A program made the position numbers and the translations under genes. This document shows positions 61,809 to 64,000 of a stretch of DNA of 64,000 nucleotides, one piece after another. Source of the DNA: Dokdonella_A sp044227025 (lineage in GTDB: Bacteria; Pseudomonadota; Gammaproteobacteria; Xanthomonadales; Rhodanobacteraceae); the NCBI RefSeq assembly GCF_044227025.1, contig NZ_JBGAFX010000004.1, positions 124,001 to 188,000 of the forward strand, written 5' to 3'. Position 1 is the stretch's first letter. Every line of letters begins with the position of its first letter. Below the pieces are notes generated by a model. It saw only the letters and a program-made list of their open reading frames with translations. It ran no database searches and had not been told where the DNA came from.

Positions 61809-62162
61809 TCAGGCACCTGTCGCATCAATCGCGAACGGCGGCAGCCCGGCATCCTCATCCGTCGACGGTGCCGGCAATCGCGACGGCACGAAGGCCGTGC
61901 TCGGCATCGCCCGCAACGCCTGCAAGGTTGCCACCCAGGCACCGCATTCGCCGTGGTTGAGGAATGCGAGCGGATTGATGCGCCCCACAGGGCGGTCATC
62001 GGCTATGGCGGGAAGCGGGGTCCAGTAGTCCTGCTCGGGAACGGTCGGCATGGGAACGGGCAACTCCAGGGGGCCTATCACGGCTAACGCTGAAGTGGGT
62101 GGAATGGCGACATTGGGTCGTGACAAGCGCCCGGATTGCGCGCAATGTGTGATGCGAGTCAC
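61809..62162 (-). CDS. Doubtful hypothetical protein
   Basis: The frame is open for 117 residues from a GTG at 62162, with a possible later start at 62051 (MPTVPEQDYWTPL). It is Pro-rich without recognisable motifs. It occupies the stretch between DUF3309 and the Clp-like site. The frame could be chance; its GTG sits within the Clp-like site, so the later ATG is preferred if it is real. Confidence 0.28.
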   Translation of the reverse strand: MTRITHCAQSGRLSRPNVAIPPTSALAVIGPLELPVPMPTVPEQDYWTPLPAIADDRPVGRINPLAFLNHGECGAWVATLQALRAMPSTAFVPSRLPAPSTDEDAGLPPFAIDATGA

Positions 62163-62163
62163 A
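62148..62163. promoter_or_regulatory. Clp/CRP-type binding site
   Basis: TGTGATGCGAGTCACA is a perfect TGTGA-N6-TCACA palindrome, the consensus of CRP and of Clp, its Xanthomonadales counterpart. It stands between the doubtful frame ending at 61809 and the broken S9-peptidase remnant. It may once have controlled either side. Confidence 0.7.
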
Positions 62164-62222
62164 TATTTACCGCGGTTGCGTTCAGGTATGCACGCCGCGT
62201 AACCGGGCTCGATCCCGCACTT

Positions 62223-62432
62223 TTACCGCGCGAAATTGGTTTCGCGTTCCAGGATTGGGCATCCGCCAGTTTCGACGACGACGCTCACCGCGAGGTGGTC
62301 GCCATTCGGCGAGATCTTTACGCTGCGAAACCGCTCGTGGCGCGCGAAATCGGCAAGCGGAACCGGGTCCGCCGACGCGAGCAGGGGAACACCGGCGAAC
62401 AGCGCGATGCATGCGTGCAGCAAACGTTTCAT
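62223..62432 (-). pseudogene. N-terminal remnant of an S9-family (prolyl oligopeptidase) peptidase
   Basis: The 69-residue frame has a signal peptide (MKRLLHACIALFAGVPLLASA) then DPVPLADFARHERFRSVKISPNGDHLAVSVV, the usual start of exported S9 peptidases. The sequence degenerates into TGGCPILERETNFAR and stops, so the remaining 500 or more residues are missing. No continuation is visible in other frames downstream. It is likely a fossil left by deletion. Confidence 0.5.
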
Positions 62433-62543
62433 GCCGACCTCCCTGTCATGGTTTGCCGAAGGTACGCGTCTCCGCTGACCGCATCCTGTGGCCACGGTAC
62501 CCCGCAACGCGGGTGTCACTGGTGTCGCGCGAGGAATTACGCG

Positions 62544-63980
62544 CTACTTCGCCTGCACGCGTCCGTAGCGGTCTTCGAGGCGCACGATGTCGTCCTCGCC
62601 GAAGTAGTCGCCGCATTGCACCTCGATCAGGTGGATGTCCGTGCCGGTCGGGTTCTCGAGTCGGTGCACGGTGTTCATCGGGATATAGGTCGACTGGTTG
62701 CGCTCGAGCAGGAATTCCTCCTCGCCGACGCGCACCTTGGCCGTGCCTTCGACCACGGTCCAGTGCTCGCTGCGGCGATGGTGCAACTGCAGCGACAGCA
62801 CATGGCCGGGCTTCACCGTGAGGCGCTTGACCTTGCAGTCGTCCGCATCCTCGAGCACGGTGTAGCTGCCCCACGGGCGGTGCACGGTCTGGTGCACGCT
62901 CGCGGCGGCGTGGTTGGTCGCACGCAAACGCTCGACCACCAACTTGACCTGCTGCGCGCGTTCGCGGTGCGAGACCAGTACCGCATCACCGGTATCGACG
63001 ATGACCAGATCGCTGACGCCAACCGCGGCGACCATGCGCGCGTCGGACTGGATGTAGCAGTTGCTGCTCTCGATCACGATCGCCTGGCCGCGCACGCGGT
63101 TGCCATCGCCGTCGGCCTCGGCTTCGAGGTCGCTCATCGCCTTCCACGAGCCGATGTCGCTCCAGTCGAACGAGGCTGGCACCACCGCGACCTTCGGCGC
63201 GCGCTCCATGATCGCGTAGTCGATCGAGATGTCCGGCTGGGCGAGGAAGGTGTCACGCTCGAATTCGATCGGGCTTTCATGGTTGAGCGCGTGCGCATGG
63301 CATGCCTGCGCCGCCTTCAGCACGTCCGGGCAAACCTGCGCGGCGACGGCGAGCAACGCGTCGGCGCGGAAGCAGAACATGCCGGAGTTCCACACGTAGT
63401 CGCCCGAGGCGACGTAGCTCTCGGCGGTCTGCGCGTTCGGCTTCTCGACGAACGCGGCGACGGCACGGCCCTCGCGCGAGGCGATCGCGTCGCCCATGCG
63501 GATGTAGCCGAAGCCGGTTTCCGGATGCGTCGGTCGGATGCCGAACGTGACCAGCCAGCCGTCCTGCGCGAGCGCCTCGGCACGGCGCGCGTCGGCGATG
63601 AACGCGTCGAGATCGCGGATCAGGTGATCGGCCGGCAGGATCAGCAAGGTCGCGTCGGCACCGACGCGATCGCGCGCATGCAGGGCGGCGAGCACGACTG
63701 CGGGCGCGGTGTTGCGGCCGGCGGGCTCGAGCAGGAATGGCAGCTTGTCGAGATCCGCACCGTCGTGCTGTGCGTACTCGTCACGCGTCAGGAAGTAGTA
63801 GTCGCGACCGGTCACGGTCAGCACATGGCCGCCATCGGCGCAGCGCAACGCGCGGTCGAGTGTCTTCTTGAGCAGCGACTCGCCGTCGCCCATGCGCATG
63901 AACGGCTTCGGATACGCGCTGCGCGAGACCGGCCAGAGGCGGGTGCCGGCACCGCCGGAAAGAACTACGGGGACGAGCAT
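62544..63980 (-). CDS. manC: Mannose-1-phosphate guanylyltransferase / mannose-6-phosphate isomerase
   Basis: This 478-residue bifunctional enzyme (XanB/AlgA type) makes GDP-mannose and interconverts mannose-6-P and fructose-6-P for exopolysaccharide or LPS. The nucleotidyl domain begins LVPVVLSGGAGTRLWPVSRSAYPKPF, with FVEKPNAQTAESYV; a linker leads to a cupin isomerase domain (LSLQLHHRRSEHWTVVEGTAKV and RLENPTGTDIHLIEVQCGDY). It is complete and lies near the window end; any operon partner upstream on this strand is outside. Confidence 0.96.
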   Translation of the reverse strand: MLVPVVLSGGAGTRLWPVSRSAYPKPFMRMGDGESLLKKTLDRALRCADGGHVLTVTGRDYYFLTRDEYAQHDGADLDKLPFLLEPAGRNTAPAVVLAALHARDRVGADATLLILPADHLIRDLDAFIADARRAEALAQDGWLVTFGIRPTHPETGFGYIRMGDAIASREGRAVAAFVEKPNAQTAESYVASGDYVWNSGMFCFRADALLAVAAQVCPDVLKAAQACHAHALNHESPIEFERDTFLAQPDISIDYAIMERAPKVAVVPASFDWSDIGSWKAMSDLEAEADGDGNRVRGQAIVIESSNCYIQSDARMVAAVGVSDLVIVDTGDAVLVSHRERAQQVKLVVERLRATNHAAASVHQTVHRPWGSYTVLEDADDCKVKRLTVKPGHVLSLQLHHRRSEHWTVVEGTAKVRVGEEEFLLERNQSTYIPMNTVHRLENPTGTDIHLIEVQCGDYFGEDDIVRLEDRYGRVQAK

Positions 63981-64000
63981 GTTCGAACTCCTGCGCCGGC

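Noticed and set aside
1..64000. tRNA, rRNA or CRISPR features
   Set aside because: No cloverleaf-like stretch, rRNA core sequence or regularly spaced repeats were seen by eye; short gaps leave little room. A covariance-model scan would settle it.

Overview
The window is GC-rich, densely packed bacterial DNA. The gene content points to a facultatively denitrifying gammaproteobacterium, probably of the Xanthomonadales/Lysobacterales (for example Dokdonella, Rhodanobacter or Lysobacter relatives). Evidence for this is a bifunctional ManC/XanB, an FNR-type regulator, FabA/FabB, cbb3 oxidase genes, and many genes joined by ATGA or GTGA overlaps. The genus is an inference. I saw no rRNA, tRNA, CRISPR array, integrase or transposase, and no gene-free gap above about 300 bases.

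Layout. 1-8.7 kb holds housekeeping genes: kbl, a TfoX-like protein, an RsuA-family pseudouridine synthase with acylphosphatase, a TlpA-like thioredoxin with a YihY membrane protein, wrbA-DUF2069, and a LysR regulator divergent from azoR. 8.7-42.3 kb is a low-oxygen and denitrification region: hemN-fnr; quinol NO reductase norB; a PLP decarboxylase-Cds1-like-ubiD operon; dnrO with a small Cys-rich protein; a universal stress protein; ubiU-ubiV with a P-type ATPase; cytochrome b561; fabA-fabB; DUF2249, an NnrS-like protein and a chorismate-mutase/UbiT frame; nnrS; SirB2; MgtC; nirK-nirV-sco; and ccoNOQP with fixH-like, ccoI, ccoS and safE genes. 42.3-53.4 kb holds an M1 aminopeptidase, ahpD/ahpC divergent from oxyR, rnk, a rubrerythrin/Fe-S protein/DUF3501 trio, a peptide transporter and a hypothetical protein. 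53.6-61.8 kb is a DNA-damage and oxidative-stress block: katE, an AlkB-like protein, ku, an SDR, a frameshifted ligD, and two small stress-type proteins. The end holds a Clp/CRP-like site, a broken S9-peptidase remnant and manC.

How it works together. Eleven FNR-type boxes (TTGAY-N4-RTCAR) lie upstream of hemN, norB, the decarboxylase operon, dnrO, usp, ubiUV, fabAB, ubiT, DUF2249/nnrS, nirK and ccoN. Each is placed so that a class II promoter (box centred at -41.5) would have a plausible -10 element and start just before the gene. The FNR-type regulator with four cluster cysteines is encoded in the same region. The inferred programme on oxygen loss is oxygen-independent heme, ubiquinone and unsaturated fatty acid synthesis, a high-affinity oxidase, and nitrite-to-nitrous-oxide reduction. 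No nitrate reductase or nitrous oxide reductase genes are in this window.

The most unusual points are: an in-frame chorismate-mutase-like/UbiT fusion with an FNR box inside the frame; one FNR box exactly 41.5 bases from the start codons of two divergent genes, suggesting leaderless mRNAs; FNR-type control of fabAB; and the decarboxylase-Cds1-UbiD operon of unknown purpose.
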